Origin: Acetomicrobium flavidum
Lineage (GTDB): Bacteria > Synergistota > Synergistia > Synergistales > Acetomicrobiaceae
Length of the DNA stretch: 64,000 nt
NCBI RefSeq assembly: GCF_900129645.1
Contig: NZ_FSQZ01000001.1
Span: 1-64,000, forward strand
Direction of reading: 5' to 3'
Under the pieces are notes generated by a model, which ran no database searches, had not been told where the DNA came from, and was given only the letters and a program-made list of their open reading frames with translations. Positions 33,356 to 42,457 of the stretch are shown here, in pieces (positions within the stretch are counted from its first letter, which is position 1; the number at the start of each line of letters is the position of its first letter). A program made the translations under genes and the position numbers.

Positions 33356-35320
33356 TTGCGAAAATTTCTTCCCTTAATTGTGATCATGTCGTTCATCCTC
33401 GTCAGCGCTGGTTTTTTTAGCATCAAGGCATCGACACAGGACGTAGATAATTTGTTTGCCGCAAAGCAATGGAAGGCCCTGGACGAATACTTCAAGACGC
33501 ACGGCAATTCCCTTTCACCCAGAGAGTTATCGGTTTACGCCAATGCACTGTGGTTTCAAAACAGGTACGATGAAGCCCTGCAAATTCTGCTCAAGATACA
33601 GGATAAATTCCCTCCCTCCGTAAAGCCCTATGGCGAATTTTACACGGCGTTAGCCTTCGAACGGACCAACAAAAAAGAGGAAGCAAGGACGTTGCTTTAC
33701 AAGCTGTGGCCCGTGTCTCCTCAGTTGCTTCGTTTCTACGTGTCCTACGGGCTGTTTAGGACCGAAGCAGGTGAAGAAAGGGAAAAGTGGGCAAGGGCCA
33801 TGCTGTCATCTGCCATGGACGACAGCCAAAAGCTTCAGGCCCTTACTGCTTTGTTCTCTTTAAATTCTGCAGGCATAGATGAAGCATGCACGCTGCTCGA
33901 CATAAAGCCCCTACATCAGGATGCCTTGAAGCTGCTAAAAAACCTTCCCCTTGACAGCGATCCTCGCATACCCTTCTACTTGGGGTATGCGGCCTTTTTA
34001 AACGGAAACTACAGGGAAGCCGACGCGCTACTCAAGAAAATCAGCCAAAACTCGCCTCACTGGCAGAAGGCTTACTACTACAGGGCTTATTCAAATTACA
34101 AGCTTAAAAACTACGACACGGCGGCCATGCTTTGGGGAAAGCTCGCGTCGGATAACACCAGCTTTTCCGTTTCCTCCGTCGGTAGGCTTGCCACCTTGGC
34201 CGATAATGGCAACGTGCTGGCGTTGGACATCTTGAAGGAAGTGGCTGGTTCAAAGAGCAAATCGGCTAGAGCGGCACTTTATCATTTGATGCGTTACTAT
34301 GAAAATATAGGCGACAGTGCAACAGCTCAAGCCCTGTCCGCACGCATCCTGTCCGAAGAAAACGACATTTATTCTACGAAGATCCTGTGGCAAATGGGGT
34401 GGAAGGCCTGGAAGCAAAAGGATGCACCGCAAGCGGCTGAATATTTTATGCGCGCAGCCACCGGCGTCGAAGATGATCTGTGGGCCTCAAGGACCCTTTA
34501 TTGGGCATCCCGAGCTTACGATCAGGCAGGTGATACAAAGCAGGCCGAGGCCTTGAAAAACAAGCTAAAGATAAATTATCCCCTTACATATTACGGCTTA
34601 CTTGTAAATGATCTGGGCGGCAAAATACAGGGCGACCTCCCCAAGGCTTTCAAGAGCAAGCCAAGCCAGATGGAGGAATGGGGCTTCGTGTTTTGGGAAA
34701 GCAGGATATTGTCCCAAAGGCCCGATCCTTCCTCTCGCTATAGGGCATCGCAGCTTCTCAGGTGGCTTGGGAACTATGACATGGCCTACAATGTCGCCAG
34801 GCCACTTGAATCGTATATCAGGGGGGACAAATCCATATCGAGAAAGCTTTTGGAGACCTTATACCCTAGGCCCTACGAGCCCGAGGTGCGCCGCTCGTGC
34901 AAGGAGTTTGAAGTCGATCCCCATGTGGTGTGGGCAATAATGAGACAGGAAAGCGCCTTTAATTCCAACGCGACAAGCTGGGTAGGGGCAAGCGGATTGA
35001 TGCAGCTCATGCCTGCGACGGCCAAAGACGAGGCAAATAAGTTAAAGCTCAAGGATTTCGACCTATATTCCCCCGAGACCAACATACGGCTGGGCGTCGC
35101 TCACTTTTCATGGCTTTTGGGGAGGCTAAAGAGGCTGCCCCTTGCGCTTGCTGCTTATAACGCCGGAATTGGGAACGTATCGCGGTGGTTGCCCAACGAA
35201 GACAACTTTGACATTACGGAATGGATCGAAGAGATACCTTTCAATGAAACCCTGACTTACGTGCGAAAGGTCCTGGCCAACTACGAGGTCTACAGCGCTT
35301 TATACGGCGACAAAATATGA
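33356..35320 (+). CDS. slt: Soluble lytic murein transglycosylase (Slt70-like)
   Basis: About 654 residues. An N-terminal signal sequence (LPLIVIMSFILVSAGFFSIKA) is followed by a long alpha-superhelical region with TPR-like repeats (LAFERTNKKEEARTLLYKLW, AAFLNGNYREADALLKKISQ). The C-terminal SLT domain contains the catalytic Glu in VWAIMRQESAFN, then GASGLMQLMPATA, DLYSPETNIRLG and LAAYNAGIGNVSRWL. It cleaves the glycan strand of peptidoglycan in the periplasm. AAAGGAGAT with 8-base spacing supports TTG 33356 rather than the ORF's first ATG. It overlaps the next gene by four bases. Confidence 0.93.
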   Translation: MRKFLPLIVIMSFILVSAGFFSIKASTQDVDNLFAAKQWKALDEYFKTHGNSLSPRELSVYANALWFQNRYDEALQILLKIQDKFPPSVKPYGEFYTALAFERTNKKEEARTLLYKLWPVSPQLLRFYVSYGLFRTEAGEEREKWARAMLSSAMDDSQKLQALTALFSLNSAGIDEACTLLDIKPLHQDALKLLKNLPLDSDPRIPFYLGYAAFLNGNYREADALLKKISQNSPHWQKAYYYRAYSNYKLKNYDTAAMLWGKLASDNTSFSVSSVGRLATLADNGNVLALDILKEVAGSKSKSARAALYHLMRYYENIGDSATAQALSARILSEENDIYSTKILWQMGWKAWKQKDAPQAAEYFMRAATGVEDDLWASRTLYWASRAYDQAGDTKQAEALKNKLKINYPLTYYGLLVNDLGGKIQGDLPKAFKSKPSQMEEWGFVFWESRILSQRPDPSSRYRASQLLRWLGNYDMAYNVARPLESYIRGDKSISRKLLETLYPRPYEPEVRRSCKEFEVDPHVVWAIMRQESAFNSNATSWVGASGLMQLMPATAKDEANKLKLKDFDLYSPETNIRLGVAHFSWLLGRLKRLPLALAAYNAGIGNVSRWLPNEDNFDITEWIEEIPFNETLTYVRKVLANYEVYSALYGDKI

Positions 35321-35337
35321 AGAGGAGTTGTGGAAGG

Positions 35338-35826
35338 ATGAGCTGTGATCGGCATTACACCAGTGAAGTTCAGAAGGTATGGGAAACGTTAAAAAGCTTG
35401 GGGTATGGCGGTCAAATATTGGTGAGCGATCAGACGATCTTTACGGTCGAAGATGCTTCTAAGGCCATAGGAGTCCCCGAGGAACAAATACTTAAAAGCC
35501 TTATCTTCTTGGTGGACGACGAGCCGGTGTTGGTGCTCATGAGCGGATCCAACAAGGTCGACATAAAAAAGGTTAAAAAGGCCTTGGGGGCACGAAAGGT
35601 CAAGATGGCCGGTCCGGAGTACATCGAGGAAAACTTCGGCTATAAGGTCGGAGGCGTGCCTCCTGTTGGTTACGATACTAAGATGAGGGCATTGATCGAC
35701 GAAGATGTCCGAAAGTACGAAATCCTCTGGGCTGCTGCCGGCAACGATCATGCCTTCTTTCCCGTATCGCCGGATGAACTTGTAGCGCTTACGGGCGGTT
35801 TAGTCTGCGACCTCAAAAAGCAGTGA
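35338..35826 (+). CDS. YbaK/EbsC-family aminoacyl-tRNA deacylase
   Basis: About 162 residues. The deacylase fold shows FTVEDASKAIGVPEEQILKSLIFL with the conserved lysine, VLVLMSGSNKVDIKKVKKALG, and GYKVGGVPPVGY with the GGxxP loop. Members hydrolyse misacylated tRNAs such as Cys-tRNA(Pro) or Ala-tRNA(Pro). ATG 35317 overlaps the upstream stop; ATG 35338 has AGGAG and GAAGG upstream and matches the family start. It is probably cotranscribed with slt. Confidence 0.87.
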   Translation: MSCDRHYTSEVQKVWETLKSLGYGGQILVSDQTIFTVEDASKAIGVPEEQILKSLIFLVDDEPVLVLMSGSNKVDIKKVKKALGARKVKMAGPEYIEENFGYKVGGVPPVGYDTKMRALIDEDVRKYEILWAAAGNDHAFFPVSPDELVALTGGLVCDLKKQ

Positions 35827-35967
35827 GCTGCGTTGGATCCTAAAGCCCAGGTCTTAAAATTCCTCCGAAACTTGAGAAATCATGAAATATACGGAGAAAG
35901 ACGCCATAAAATATGGTATTATTGTTAGCAGGTTAGATTAGTTGCCGCCAAATTTCATTGAAATTAT

Positions 35968-35995
35968 TTGAACTAAACGGCTTTTTTGGTACAAT
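35968..35995 (+). promoter_or_regulatory. Promoter of the hsp20 gene
   Basis: TTGAAC (35968-35973), 16 bases, TACAAT (35990-35995), 45 bases ahead of the start codon. No CIRCE-like inverted repeat is visible in the 35827-36040 gap. Confidence 0.55.
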
Positions 35996-36040
35996 GAAAT
36001 CGAAGGTCAAGAAAGATCAAAAATGAGGAGGTGACCTGTC

Positions 36041-36520
36041 ATGAGGAGGTCAGATTTACCCGAAAGAAGAGAGCGTGGACCTTGGTGGAATCCCTGGTGG
36101 ATGGGCATAGATAAATTACAGGAGGAGATAAGCAGAGTGTTTGACGAATTTTCCAACAGATTTATGCCGCCCGTGTTGGGTGGAGGCGCAATTTCGGTTG
36201 ACGTGTATCGCAAGGACGGAAACGTCATAGTGGAAGCCGAGCTGCCCGGCTTGGATCCTAAGGATGTCGATATAAAGGTTTACGAGGATAAAGTGATCTT
36301 AAGGGCGGAGAAGGGCGCAAGCCGCGAGGTAGAATCCGAGGAAGTCATTAGGTCCGAGCGCTACTACGGGAAGATATCCAGGATCATCTCGCTTCCCGTG
36401 GAGGTAATACCTGAAAAGGCAAAGGCCAAATTCAAAAACGGGCTTCTGACGATCACCATACCTGAAAAGGAACCTGAAGAGGAAGGCGGCTATCGCATTA
36501 ACATCGAGATGGAAGATTAG
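36041..36520 (+). CDS. Hsp20/alpha-crystallin family small heat-shock protein
   Basis: 159 residues. An N-terminal arm (ERGPWWNPWWMGIDKLQEEI) leads to an alpha-crystallin domain: DVYRKDGNVIVEAELPGLDPKDVDIKVYEDKVILRAEKG ... FKNGLLTITIPEKEPEE. The A-x-x-x-x-G-L-L-T-I-T-I segment and the following acidic tail are standard. A strong GAGGAGGTG ribosome site precedes it. It prevents protein aggregation as a large oligomer. A monocistronic unit. Confidence 0.92.
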   Translation: MRRSDLPERRERGPWWNPWWMGIDKLQEEISRVFDEFSNRFMPPVLGGGAISVDVYRKDGNVIVEAELPGLDPKDVDIKVYEDKVILRAEKGASREVESEEVIRSERYYGKISRIISLPVEVIPEKAKAKFKNGLLTITIPEKEPEEEGGYRINIEMED

Positions 36521-36574
36521 GAAAGAGCAATAAGGGGAAACTTTTCCTTAAATAAGATCATCAAGTAAGCAATA

Positions 36575-36629
36575 ACCCCCCTTCGCCCTCAGTTTTAAAG
36601 ATATGATCAAGAGGGTGGAGGGGGTTCTT
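36575..36629 (+). terminator. Weak G/C-rich hairpin downstream of hsp20
   Basis: CCCCCCTTCGCCCTC near 36575-36590 can pair with GAGGGTGGAGGGGG near 36611-36626 with internal mismatches, about 60 bases after the hsp20 stop. A short T-rich stretch follows. It is the only structure seen in the 36521-36747 gap. Confidence 0.35.
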
Positions 36630-36747
36630 CATGCCTTAAGAGATAAACCATGTTCGTTAAGCTGGCTGAGAATGTTGTTATTAATTATTAATTGAGATGA
36701 TAATAGACATGCAAGAATACCATCGCCTTAATCTAAATTGCTGTAAG

Positions 36748-37569
36748 CTAATCACTCAACTTATCTTTATAGGCCAAATAGTAAAACACGGCCACAAATA
36801 AAACTCCCCCTACGATATTTCCCAAAGTGACGGGGATGATGTTGTTCATAAATCCCTTTAAGGACAATACGTTTAAGGCTTGATCGGTTAAACCGGCTTG
36901 AGCGATCAGCGCCTCGTTATGTCGAAGCAGGATGCCGATCGTCATGAAATACATGTTTGCGATGCTGTGCTCGAACCCCGAGGCCACGAAGGCCATTATG
37001 GGGAAAAATATCGAAAATATTTTGCTCGCTACATCTTCTGCCGCCATGGACATCCACACTGCCAACACCACAAGCCAGTTGCAGAGTATTCCCCTAAAAA
37101 GGGCAGGACCAAACGCTAAGGCCATCTTATTCGAGGCGATCTTCAAGGCATTTGCCCCCACAAGCTCGCTTGCCAGCCCTGAATAAAAGATTAAGTAGGC
37201 AAGAAGGATCGAGCCGATGAGGTTGGAAAAATATACAAAGATCCAATTTTTTGCCACCGCCCCAGGCGTGACGCACCCTTTCATGATTCCTATCGGTATA
37301 AGGCAATTGCCCGTAAAGAGCTCGCCCCCGGCTATGACTACAAGCATTAACCCGACCGTAAAAGATGCACCGCCCAGCAACTTAGACAGGCCAATCCCTG
37401 CATATTTGCTTAAGTCCTGTGTTACGACGGTATAAAGAAATCCGCCAATGCCTATATAGGCACCTGCTAAAATTCCAAGCAAAAGCATTTGGTAGAACTT
37501 TAAGCTGCACTTTGCCACTGCTACGGAACAGGCACTGTTTGTTACCTCAGCCGGCGACTTGAAGCTCAT
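36748..37569 (-). CDS. Formate/nitrite transporter family protein
   Basis: 273 residues with six membrane segments. Typical FocA/NirC blocks are LGILAGAYIGIGGFLYTV, GGASFTVGLMLVVIAGGELFTGN, NWIFVYFSNLIGSILLAYL and FFPIMAFVASGFEHSIANMYF. Moves formate or another small anion across the membrane. The promoter on the minus strand is TCGACA (complement of 37631-37636), 17 bases, TATAAA (complement of 37608-37613). A formate-producing PFL-like enzyme is not next to it, but the organism also encodes a GRE at 14.5 kb whose product is unknown. Confidence 0.9.
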   Translation of the reverse strand: MSFKSPAEVTNSACSVAVAKCSLKFYQMLLLGILAGAYIGIGGFLYTVVTQDLSKYAGIGLSKLLGGASFTVGLMLVVIAGGELFTGNCLIPIGIMKGCVTPGAVAKNWIFVYFSNLIGSILLAYLIFYSGLASELVGANALKIASNKMALAFGPALFRGILCNWLVVLAVWMSMAAEDVASKIFSIFFPIMAFVASGFEHSIANMYFMTIGILLRHNEALIAQAGLTDQALNVLSLKGFMNNIIPVTLGNIVGGVLFVAVFYYLAYKDKLSD

Positions 37570-37607
37570 GGAAAATCCCCCTTTATTCGAAATTTCTTGC
37601 TTTAAAA

Positions 37608-37636
37608 TTTATAGCATCTCTAAAGGGCATTGTCGA
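37608..37636 (-). promoter_or_regulatory. Promoter of the formate/nitrite transporter gene
   Basis: Minus-strand TCGACA, 17 bases, TATAAA, about 40 bases before the ATG at 37569. A TATAAT on the plus strand at 37656-37661 may serve the divergent queT gene. Confidence 0.5.
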
Positions 37637-37697
37637 TCCTGCCTCGGAAAGGCTGTATAATCATTGGGCGATTCGTTTTGGGAGGGATATCGTTAGG

Positions 37698-38306
37698 ATG
37701 GTTAGCGACAAGTTGCTATGCTGGCAGATCGTGTTCATTACGTCGCTGGTGATCTCAAACGTGGTATCGGGCAAGCTTGTGTTGCTCTTTGACGTCTTTT
37801 TGGTCCCATCGGCAGTTATAGCTTACTCCATAACATTTCTGTCGACGGATATCATTAACGAGCTGTACGGGCAAAGGGAAGCTCAAAAGATAGTGAGATA
37901 CGGACTGATGGCTCAGATATTGGCGTGCATCTTGATATATATTGCGATGATCTTGCCCGTGGCTCCTTTCATGCCGGACATGCAAAAGGCCTTCGAGGCA
38001 TTGCTGGGCCAAAACATAAGGTTTGTCATTGCCAGTCTGACTGCTTACTACATCTCGCAGACCAACGACATATATTCGTTTAACTGGCTCAAGAAACTAA
38101 CTGGGAAAAAATATAAGTGGATCAGAAACAGCGTATCGACTGTATTGTCTCAAATATTGGATACTGCCATTTTCATAACCATATCCTTTTATGGAGTGGT
38201 TCCCAATATATGGCAGATGATAGTGTCGCAATACACCGTAAAGGTGATAATCACGATCATTGACATTCCGTTCTTTTATTATTTTACACGAGAAAAGGGG
38301 AGATGA
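37698..38306 (+). CDS. Queuosine precursor transporter (VUT/YhhQ family)
   Basis: 202 residues, six membrane segments. Signature regions are SNVVSGKLVLLFDVFLVPSAVIAYSITFLSTDIINELYGQREA, and YYISQTNDIYSFNWLKKLTGKKYKWIRNSVSTVLSQILDTAIF. This DUF165 family imports queuosine precursors (preQ0 or preQ1). It is followed four bases later by queF, which confirms the role. No preQ1 riboswitch is recognisable upstream. Confidence 0.88.
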   Translation: MVSDKLLCWQIVFITSLVISNVVSGKLVLLFDVFLVPSAVIAYSITFLSTDIINELYGQREAQKIVRYGLMAQILACILIYIAMILPVAPFMPDMQKAFEALLGQNIRFVIASLTAYYISQTNDIYSFNWLKKLTGKKYKWIRNSVSTVLSQILDTAIFITISFYGVVPNIWQMIVSQYTVKVIITIIDIPFFYYFTREKGR

Positions 38307-38310
38307 TGTT

Positions 38311-38703
38311 TTGGAGAAGGAATTTAAGGCACTAGGTAAACCCATAAGGACGCCGCTAAGGGAGCTTGATACTTTCCCTAAACCACCGGACGTCGATATG
38401 GTCGTCATGGAAAGCGACGAGGTCACAAGCTTGTGTCCCATTACAGGGCAACCTGACTTTGAGACAGTGATAATAGAATACAAGCCAGACAAGCTCTGCA
38501 TAGAAAGTAAAAGCCTGAAGTTATATTTTTGGAGCTTTAGAGAAGAAGGCCACTTCTGCGAGGCCTTGGCCTCCAAGATCTTACACGATGTGCAAAAGGC
38601 ATGTAGCCCCCTGTGGTGCAAGGTAACGGTTATCCAAAAACCTCGTGGCGGCATAAAGATAAAAGCCGAGGCCGTGGCAGGTGAAATGCCCAGGCAGTGC
38701 TAA
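38311..38703 (+). CDS. queF: NADPH-dependent 7-cyano-7-deazaguanine (preQ0) reductase
   Basis: About 130 residues, the single-domain type. Contains the catalytic cysteine in SLCPITGQPDFETV, ESKSLKLYFWSFREEGHFCEA and the NADPH-side motif. It reduces preQ0 to preQ1 in queuosine synthesis. The ORF is open from 38260 inside queT, but GGGGAG (38297-38302) with 8-base spacing indicates TTG 38311. The transporter-reductase pair, without queC, D or E in sight, suggests salvage of preQ0. Confidence 0.93.
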   Translation: MEKEFKALGKPIRTPLRELDTFPKPPDVDMVVMESDEVTSLCPITGQPDFETVIIEYKPDKLCIESKSLKLYFWSFREEGHFCEALASKILHDVQKACSPLWCKVTVIQKPRGGIKIKAEAVAGEMPRQC

Positions 38704-38803
38704 AAGGAGTAACAATCATAACAACCTTAATATGATTACCCTGTTAGGTCAATTAATCCTGCTCTGCTATGATCGTGAGCTTTGGTCTTTTTAACTCTAA
38801 ACC

Positions 38804-38868
38804 CAATTGCCGTGCAAGCCTTTCAGCTTTAAGGTTAACACGGCAATTGAGTTCTTATAAAATTGCCG
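38804..38868 (+). promoter_or_regulatory. Three-arm inverted repeat (alternative hairpins) in the LD-carboxypeptidase leader
   Basis: CAATTGCCGTG (38804-38814) pairs perfectly with CACGGCAATTG (38839-38849). The second arm can instead pair with AATTGCCG at 38861-38868, two bases before the ribosome site (AGGATG, 38870-38875) of the next gene. The first hairpin would free, and the second crowd, the ribosome site. Whether transcription crosses this region or it is an operator is not known. Confidence 0.5.
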
Positions 38869-38880
38869 CAGGATGTGAGG

Positions 38881-39822
38881 ATGATGAGGAAGGTTAAGGC
38901 ACTACATCAAGGCGATACGGTGGGGTTAATCGCGCCTTCAAGCCCAGCCCCTCTGGAAGACTTGGAGAAAGCCGTTGCGGCCGTGACGGAACTGGGCTTT
39001 AACGTTAAGGTTGGTAAAAGTTGCTATGAATCCTACGGTTACATGGCGGGCCCTGAAGAAATTCGAGCCCGAGATATCCATGCAATGTTCGGCGACCCAA
39101 AAATAAACGGGATATTTTGCGTTAGAGGCGGTAACGGTGCCATCCGCCTGCCAAGGCTCATCAATATGAAGCTCATATACAAGAATCCCAAGGTCTTTTT
39201 GGGATACAGCGACATCACCATCCTTCATTTGATGTTTAATTTACACGGCCAATTTTGCACATTCCATGGTCCCATGCCATCGACGGACATGATAAAGGAT
39301 CTCTTCCCCGGTTACGAGAAAGACCACCTTTTAAGGGCAATATGTGACGATGAGCCAATAGGGGAACTAAGACCTTACGATGGCGCCCTTCCCATGCAAA
39401 CCCTCGTCGAAGGATCAGCTGAAGGGGAAATAATAGGAGGAAACTTAAGCCTTGTTTGCGCACTGATGGGAACGCCATGGGAGATAGACACTAAGGACCG
39501 CATTCTGATACTTGAAGACGTAGACGAACCCGTTTACAAGATAGACCGCATGCTGAGCCAACTGTTGCTGGCGGGCAAACTCGAAGCGGCCTCGGGGATA
39601 GTGCTGGGACAGTTTACGAACATAACCCACAAAGACCCAAGCAGGACTTTTGCTTTAGAAAAGGTATTTGAAGACGTAGTGGCCAAGGCAGGCAGGCCTA
39701 CGTTGATAAACGGATATTTCGGTCACGGCGAGAAAAAGGTCACCATACCCTTAGGTGTTCGTGCAGTGATAGATGGCTCTGATTCTACATTTACTATAAT
39801 TGAATCTGGCGTAGTAAAGTAA
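38881..39822 (+). CDS. LD-carboxypeptidase (peptidase family S66, LdcA/MccF-like)
   Basis: About 313 residues. Family signatures are VGLIAPSSP, MAGPEEIRARDIHAMFGDP, FCVRGGNGAIRLP, GYSDIT with the nucleophile serine, TFHGPMPSTDM, GEIIGGNLSLVCALMGTPWEID and a catalytic His near YFGHGEKK. It trims the terminal D-Ala from murein tetrapeptides in recycling, or detoxifies peptide-nucleotide antibiotics. ATG 38881 or 38884 is the likely start; TTG 38863 lies in the hairpin region. No other murein recycling gene is adjacent. Confidence 0.9.
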   Translation: MMRKVKALHQGDTVGLIAPSSPAPLEDLEKAVAAVTELGFNVKVGKSCYESYGYMAGPEEIRARDIHAMFGDPKINGIFCVRGGNGAIRLPRLINMKLIYKNPKVFLGYSDITILHLMFNLHGQFCTFHGPMPSTDMIKDLFPGYEKDHLLRAICDDEPIGELRPYDGALPMQTLVEGSAEGEIIGGNLSLVCALMGTPWEIDTKDRILILEDVDEPVYKIDRMLSQLLLAGKLEAASGIVLGQFTNITHKDPSRTFALEKVFEDVVAKAGRPTLINGYFGHGEKKVTIPLGVRAVIDGSDSTFTIIESGVVK

Positions 39823-39877
39823 TAACAAATACGAATAAAAATTAACCGTCATGTCTTTGTTATACATCTCCTTACAA

Positions 39878-39906
39878 TTGGTTCGGTCGTCATTTCCATG
39901 TATAAT
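39878..39906 (+). promoter_or_regulatory. Promoter of glyA
   Basis: TTGGTT (39878-39883), 17 bases, TATAAT (39901-39906), 35 bases before the start codon. AGGAGG follows at 39928-39933. Confidence 0.65.
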
Positions 39907-39940
39907 TAGTTGAAATTGAATTAATTAGGAGGAATATCTC

Positions 39941-41212
39941 ATGGACCTCATCCACTTCATTGATCCGGAGTTAGCTGCGGCAATAGAAGGGGAAAAGGAA
40001 CGGCAAAATCTGACGATTGAGCTAATTGCCTCGGAGAACTTCGTTCCCGAAGTGATACTTGAGGCTCAAGGGTCGCTGCTGACCAACAAGTACGCCGAAG
40101 GCTACCCGGGCAAGCGCTATCACGGAGGTTGTCAGTTCATCGACGTCGTAGAAAGCCTCGCGATCGAGCGTGCCAAAAAGTTGTTTGGTGCTGAGCATGC
40201 TAACGTACAACCCCATTCGGGCGTCAACGCAAACCTTGCTGTATTCATGGCAGTGCTTAATCCCGGCGATAAAATACTTGGCATGGACCTAAGCCACGGA
40301 GGACATCTATCTCACGGAGCTTCCGTCAGCATCTCAGGTAAGTTTTTCGAGGCCCACAGCTACGGCGTAGACAAAGAAACCGGGTTAATAGATTACGACG
40401 AGGTAGAGCGTATCGCCTGCGAGGTAAAACCAAAGCTAATAATCGCAGGAGCAAGCGCCTACTCCAGGATCATAGACTTCAAGCGCTTCTTTGAGATCGC
40501 AAAAAAGGTTGGAGCTTACCTCATGGTGGACATGGCCCACATAGCTGGGCTTGTTGCAGGCGGAGTCCATCCTTCCCCAATTCCTTACGCCGATTTCGTC
40601 ACATTTACTACTACTAAGACGCTGCGTGGAGCACGCGGCGGAAACATACTGTGTAAAAAGGAATTTGCTCAAGGCATAGACAAGGCCATCTTCCCGGGGA
40701 TCCAGGGAGGGCCCATACCTCAGATAATCGCTGCCAAGGCATTGACGTTTAAACTGGCCATGACGGAAGAGTTCAAGGCTTACGGTGCCCAGGTCGTAAA
40801 AAACGCCAGGGTAATGGCAGATGTGTTAAAGAATAACGGATTTGATATAGTCTCAGGGGGCACGGATAACCACCTCATGCTTGTAGACCTCGGGAGCAAG
40901 AAGATGACGGGCGCTCAAGCTGAAAAGAAGCTCGAAGAGGTAGGCATAACAGTCAACAAAAACATGATACCCTATGACCCCGAAAAGCCGACGGTCACCA
41001 GCGGCATTCGCATAGGGCTTGCTGCCGTCACCAGCAGGGGTTTTGACGAATGCGACACCAAAGAAGTGGCAGAACTTGTCGTAAGGGTCCTTGAAAACGA
41101 GGATGAATCGAATATCCACGGCTTTAAACGAGAAGTACGTGATATATGCCTGAGGCATCCCCTTTACATGACCAAGGCTGAGCTTGCTTTGCGGACAGGC
41201 AAAGGGCAATAA
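39941..41212 (+). CDS. glyA: Serine hydroxymethyltransferase
   Basis: 423 residues, normal length. Converts serine and tetrahydrofolate to glycine and 5,10-methylene-tetrahydrofolate using PLP. Diagnostic are [51 protein letters not shown], and the PLP lysine in [14 protein letters not shown]. In this organism glycine from glyA could feed either glycine cleavage or the one-carbon pool. It is followed 14 bases later by an M20 amidohydrolase, so the two may be cotranscribed. Confidence 0.97.
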   Translation: MDLIHFIDPELAAAIEGEKERQNLTIELIASENFVPEVILEAQGSLLTNKYAEGYPGKRYHGGCQFIDVVESLAIERAKKLFGAEHANVQPHSGVNANLAVFMAVLNPGDKILGMDLSHGGHLSHGASVSISGKFFEAHSYGVDKETGLIDYDEVERIACEVKPKLIIAGASAYSRIIDFKRFFEIAKKVGAYLMVDMAHIAGLVAGGVHPSPIPYADFVTFTTTKTLRGARGGNILCKKEFAQGIDKAIFPGIQGGPIPQIIAAKALTFKLAMTEEFKAYGAQVVKNARVMADVLKNNGFDIVSGGTDNHLMLVDLGSKKMTGAQAEKKLEEVGITVNKNMIPYDPEKPTVTSGIRIGLAAVTSRGFDECDTKEVAELVVRVLENEDESNIHGFKREVRDICLRHPLYMTKAELALRTGKGQ

Positions 41213-41226
41213 AAGGAGGAATTGGC

Positions 41227-42423
41227 ATGTATTCAGATGAAGTGATGAAACTTAGCAAGTCCATGTCAGAGGAGCTAAGGACTTTACGAAGGGATTTCCA
41301 TCAATTTCCCGAGCTTAGCTTTAAGGAGTTCGAGACGGCGAGGAAGATCGCCATTTATATGAAGGAATTGGGCTATGAAGTCAAAGAAAACGTGGGCAAA
41401 ACAGGCGTGGTCGCCTTACTGAAAGGGGCAAAAGAAAACCCAACCGTCGCGCTTAGGGCGGACATGGATGCACTGCCTGTAAAGGAGATGACCGGCCTTT
41501 CTTATGCCTCTAAAAACGATGGAGTGATGCACGCTTGCGGCCATGATATACACGTCACTTGCGCCTTAGGAGCTGCAAAAATTTTAGCTTCTCTTAAAGA
41601 TGGACTTCAAGGAAGCGTCAAATTTATCTTTCAGCCGGCAGAGGAGATAAACGCAGGGGCAAAGGCCATGATCGATGATGGCGTGCTCGAAAACCCCAAT
41701 GTTTCCATGATCTTTGGTTTGCACAACAATCCCGAGATACCGGTAGGCAAAGTAGGATTAAAGGAAGGCCCTTTAATGGCAGCTGTGGACTCCACCTTTA
41801 TAACCGTTATAGGGCAGGGAGGACACGCTGCCTATCCCCATAGGGTAATTGATCCTATAGTATGCGCTTCTTCCATAGTCATGAACCTGCAGACTATCGT
41901 AAGCAGAAACGTCGATCCCCAAAAGTCGGCCGTCATTAGCTTTGGAAGCATCAATGGGGGAATGGCCAACAACGTAATCCCCGATGAGGTAAAGCTTGCC
42001 GGCACAGTGCGTACCTTTGACGAGGGCCTTCGCGATTCCATTGAAGGCTGGATGAAAAGAACCGTGGAAAATACAGCTTCAGGCTTAGGGTGTAAGGTCG
42101 AATTTAACTATCGCAGAGATCTTCCTCCCGTCGTAAATCATCCGGAGGCAACGAAGATAGCTTTGTGGGCAGCTCAAAAAGTATTCGGCGAAGACGGCAT
42201 CATTCTGCCGACTCCTTCTATGGGAGGAGAGGATTTCGCATTATATCAAAAAAAGGTCCCCGGGTGTTATTTCTGGCTTGGCGTGGGTAACCCCGATATC
42301 GATGCCGTACATCCATGGCATAGCCCGTACTTTAAGGCCGACGAAGAGGCCTTCCCGCTTGGAGCAGCACTTTTAGCTTTATCTGCTTTAATTGCCTGTG
42401 ACAAATTCATACAGGCAACTTAA
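41227..42423 (+). CDS. M20-family amidohydrolase (N-acyl-amino-acid hydrolase type)
   Basis: 398 residues. Metal ligands and motifs: LRADMDALPV, HACGHDIHVTCALG, FQPAEEINAGA (catalytic Glu pair), GLHNNPEIPVG and the late histidine in GGEDFALYQKKVPG. These are typical of IAA-amino-acid/hippurate hydrolases and aminobenzoyl-glutamate utilisation proteins. AAAAGGAGG precedes it. The two membrane proteins that follow could import its substrate. Confidence 0.92.
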   Translation: MYSDEVMKLSKSMSEELRTLRRDFHQFPELSFKEFETARKIAIYMKELGYEVKENVGKTGVVALLKGAKENPTVALRADMDALPVKEMTGLSYASKNDGVMHACGHDIHVTCALGAAKILASLKDGLQGSVKFIFQPAEEINAGAKAMIDDGVLENPNVSMIFGLHNNPEIPVGKVGLKEGPLMAAVDSTFITVIGQGGHAAYPHRVIDPIVCASSIVMNLQTIVSRNVDPQKSAVISFGSINGGMANNVIPDEVKLAGTVRTFDEGLRDSIEGWMKRTVENTASGLGCKVEFNYRRDLPPVVNHPEATKIALWAAQKVFGEDGIILPTPSMGGEDFALYQKKVPGCYFWLGVGNPDIDAVHPWHSPYFKADEEAFPLGAALLALSALIACDKFIQAT

Positions 42424-42457
42424 GGGCACGATCAATTTAAGACAGGGGGATAGGTGT

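Noticed and set aside
37637-37697. preQ1 riboswitch ahead of queT-queF
   Set aside because: I looked for the short C-rich aptamer and its A-rich tail and saw neither.
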